Assembly (NCBI GenBank): GCA_937902695.1
Contig: CALFNI010000347.1
Span: forward strand, 1 to 8,282
Origin: an uncultured Rhodanobacteraceae bacterium
GTDB taxonomy: Bacteria > Pseudomonadota > Gammaproteobacteria > Xanthomonadales > Rhodanobacteraceae
Reading direction: 5' to 3'
Length of the DNA: 8,282 nt
In this document: piece by piece, positions 6,814 to 8,282 of the stretch
Layout of the letters: each line of letters begins with the position of its first letter
Position numbering within the stretch: position 1 is the stretch's first letter
The notes under the pieces: model-generated
The model's input: only the letters and a program-made list of their open reading frames with translations
Told to the model about the DNA's origin: nothing
Database searches by the model: none
Made by a program: the position numbers and the translations under genes

Positions 6814-8282
6814 TCAGAACGTGTAGCGCAGCGTCACCAGTACCGACCACCGCGACTGTGCGTTCGCATCTTCCTTCACGAACTGCGGCGGGTTGTAGTT
6901 GCCGTTGCGCGTCGGCAGCGCGTAGATGTACTGGCCGGTCGCGGGGTCGATGCCGCGGAAGTTCGCGAGCGGACGGTTGAAGCCGCCGGCGGTCGCGAAC
7001 GGAACGTCGTAGATCTGTCCCCAGTCCTTGTTGAGCAGGTTGCCGAAGTTCAGGATGTCGAACCGCACTTCGCCTTTGTTCCCGGCGAAGAAGCCCGGGA
7101 TTTCCTGACGGAACGACAGGTTGATCTGGTTGATCCACGGCGACGTCGCGCCGTTCTGGCCGACCGGACCGCCCTGATGGTTCTTCAGGTAGTCGTTGCT
7201 GTGGATGAACGCGTAGAACTGGTCGATCACGCTCTGCGGCGTGCCGTTGACGAACTGCACCTGGCCCGGGCGCGGCACGAAGAAGAGATCGTTGTTCGAG
7301 ACGCCGTCGCCGTTCGCGTCGTTGCCGAACGTGAAGCTGTACGGCTGGCCCGAATGGCCGTCGTAGAACGCCGAGACGCTCGTCGCGTAGTTGCCGAAGA
7401 AGTGGTGCTGCCACGTCAGCGCGCCGAGCAGGCGCGCCTTCACGTCGTAGTTCGAGCGGTACGCGATGTCGTCGTTCGGATTGAACGCGGCGCGCGCCGA
7501 GAAGTTCGAGAACGCCTGGCTCGACGTGCCCGGGTTCACTTCGGTCGAGCGGCCGAGCGTCATCGCGGCGCTGCCCGAAAAGCCCTCGTCGCGGAACGGC
7601 GTCTGCAGTTGCAGCGTGAGGAAATTGGCTTCGCCCTTGCCGGTGTTGGTCAGGAACGTCGACTGGCCGCCGAACGCCGGATTGGAGCCGGTCCGCTGCA
7701 CTGTCGTGTAGCCGGTCGGCTGGTTCGGATTCGACCCCGTCCACAAGGCCGGATCGGTCGAGCCCCAGTAGCTGATGCGTCCGTCGGGCAGCGCGCCGTT
7801 GCCGGGACCGAGATTGATCGCCTGGTACCAGATGCCGTGGATCGTATCGAGATGCGCGTACTCGGCGGTCGCGATGAGGCCCCACCACGGCAGCTCGTGG
7901 TCGTAGCCGATCGTCATCTTCAGCACCGTCGGCAGCTGGAAGCCGTGATCGACGGTGTCGACGGTCTGTTGCGGATTGGGCGCCGTGTTCGGCGGCTCCT
8001 GCGTATGCGGATTCGGATTGAAGCAGCAGCCCGCGCCCGTCGAGAACGTCTGCACGAGGAGGCCGTTGTTCGAATACGGATTCGACAGCCAAACGCCCGG
8101 CGTCACGCCTTCGCTGACGCCCATGCCGCCGCGCAGCTGGCTTTTGAGGTCGGTGTCGAACGTGTAGTTGAACGACGCGCGCGGCTCGATGATGCTGTTG
8201 CCGCTGATCGTGCCCTGGTTCGACAGCGACTCCTGCTTCTCCGCCCTCCTCGGCAAACCGGATGACGGTCGCTGGATCATCG
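6814..8282 (-). CDS. Oar-like TonB-dependent outer-membrane receptor, C-terminal part (5' end outside window)
   Basis: The frame is open from the right edge and ends at TGA (6814-6816), with about 489 codons visible. Family members are usually about 1000 residues, so roughly the C-terminal half of the beta-barrel is present. The ATG at 8278-8280 is simply the first Met in view, not the gene start. The visible part shows alternating beta-strands and long loops, and EPRASFNYTFDTD followed by RGGMGV and TPGVWLSNPYSNNG, a hallmark run of Oar-type receptors. An acidic loop reads DANGDGVSNND (7288-7320), then DLFFVP. Further on come FDILNFGNLLN and a terminal LRYTF; a C-terminal Phe is the usual barrel-assembly signal. 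The N-terminal carboxypeptidase-regulatory-like domain, plug and TonB box expected in the family are off the edge. An extracellular loop carries adjacent cysteines (8023-8028). The ligand is unknown. Oar was named in Myxococcus, and such receptors are abundant in Xanthomonadales. The downstream ppnN is on the same strand but 342 bases away. Confidence 0.9.
   Translation of the reverse strand, partial: MIQRPSSGLPRRAEKQESLSNQGTISGNSIIEPRASFNYTFDTDLKSQLRGGMGVSEGVTPGVWLSNPYSNNGLLVQTFSTGAGCCFNPNPHTQEPPNTAPNPQQTVDTVDHGFQLPTVLKMTIGYDHELPWWGLIATAEYAHLDTIHGIWYQAINLGPGNGALPDGRISYWGSTDPALWTGSNPNQPTGYTTVQRTGSNPAFGGQSTFLTNTGKGEANFLTLQLQTPFRDEGFSGSAAMTLGRSTEVNPGTSSQAFSNFSARAAFNPNDDIAYRSNYDVKARLLGALTWQHHFFGNYATSVSAFYDGHSGQPYSFTFGNDANGDGVSNNDLFFVPRPGQVQFVNGTPQSVIDQFYAFIHSNDYLKNHQGGPVGQNGATSPWINQINLSFRQEIPGFFAGNKGEVRFDILNFGNLLNKDWGQIYDVPFATAGGFNRPLANFRGIDPATGQYIYALPTRNGNYNPPQFVKEDANAQSRWSVLVTLRYTF

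Noticed and set aside
5081..8092. 1003-codon - strand frame spanning both ppnN and the receptor
   Set aside because: It runs out of frame through two well-recognised genes and through the repeat-filled gap, and its translation is Arg/Ala-rich with no family features.
6490..8265. 591-codon + strand frame antisense to the receptor
   Set aside because: It is a codon-bias shadow with Arg/Val-rich sequence and no domains, while the - strand frame reads as a clear Oar-like beta-barrel.

Overview
The window is very GC-rich DNA with strong G/C bias at third codon positions. It carries a gammaproteobacterial-type nucleosidase (PpnN), an Oar-like TonB-dependent receptor, and several intergenic hairpin repeats of the kind scattered through Xanthomonadales genomes (Lysobacter/Rhodanobacter relatives). 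I infer a Gram-negative gammaproteobacterium, most likely Xanthomonadales. No ribosomal or other taxonomic marker is present, so this is an inference.

Layout, left to right. Positions 1-302 (+) hold the 3' end of an unrecognised, alanine-rich, probably helical protein. After a 262-base gap comes a two-gene efflux operon on the + strand: an RND inner-membrane permease (565-3672), then a periplasmic adaptor (3699-4817). No outer-membrane channel gene is present. The 4818-5088 gap between convergent genes is dominated by a 126-base near-perfect palindrome (4876-5001), followed by a small C5/G5 hairpin. On the - strand, ppnN (5089-6471) encodes a LOG-family nucleotide 5'-monophosphate nucleosidase. 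The 6472-6813 gap holds a short dyad near the ppnN start and at least two hairpin repeats. From 6814 to the right edge, on the - strand, lies the C-terminal half of an Oar-like TonB-dependent outer-membrane receptor that continues beyond the window.

How the genes work together: only the permease and adaptor form an evident functional unit, a proton-driven tripartite pump that would need a TolC-type channel encoded elsewhere. PpnN (nucleotide salvage and stress metabolism) and the receptor (energised outer-membrane uptake or assembly) look independent. I found no defence, secondary-metabolite, phage or CRISPR system. The points most worth a second look are the giant palindrome between the convergent genes, the altered TM4/TM10 ion-relay residues in the RND permease, and the cluster of unrelated hairpin repeats upstream of ppnN.
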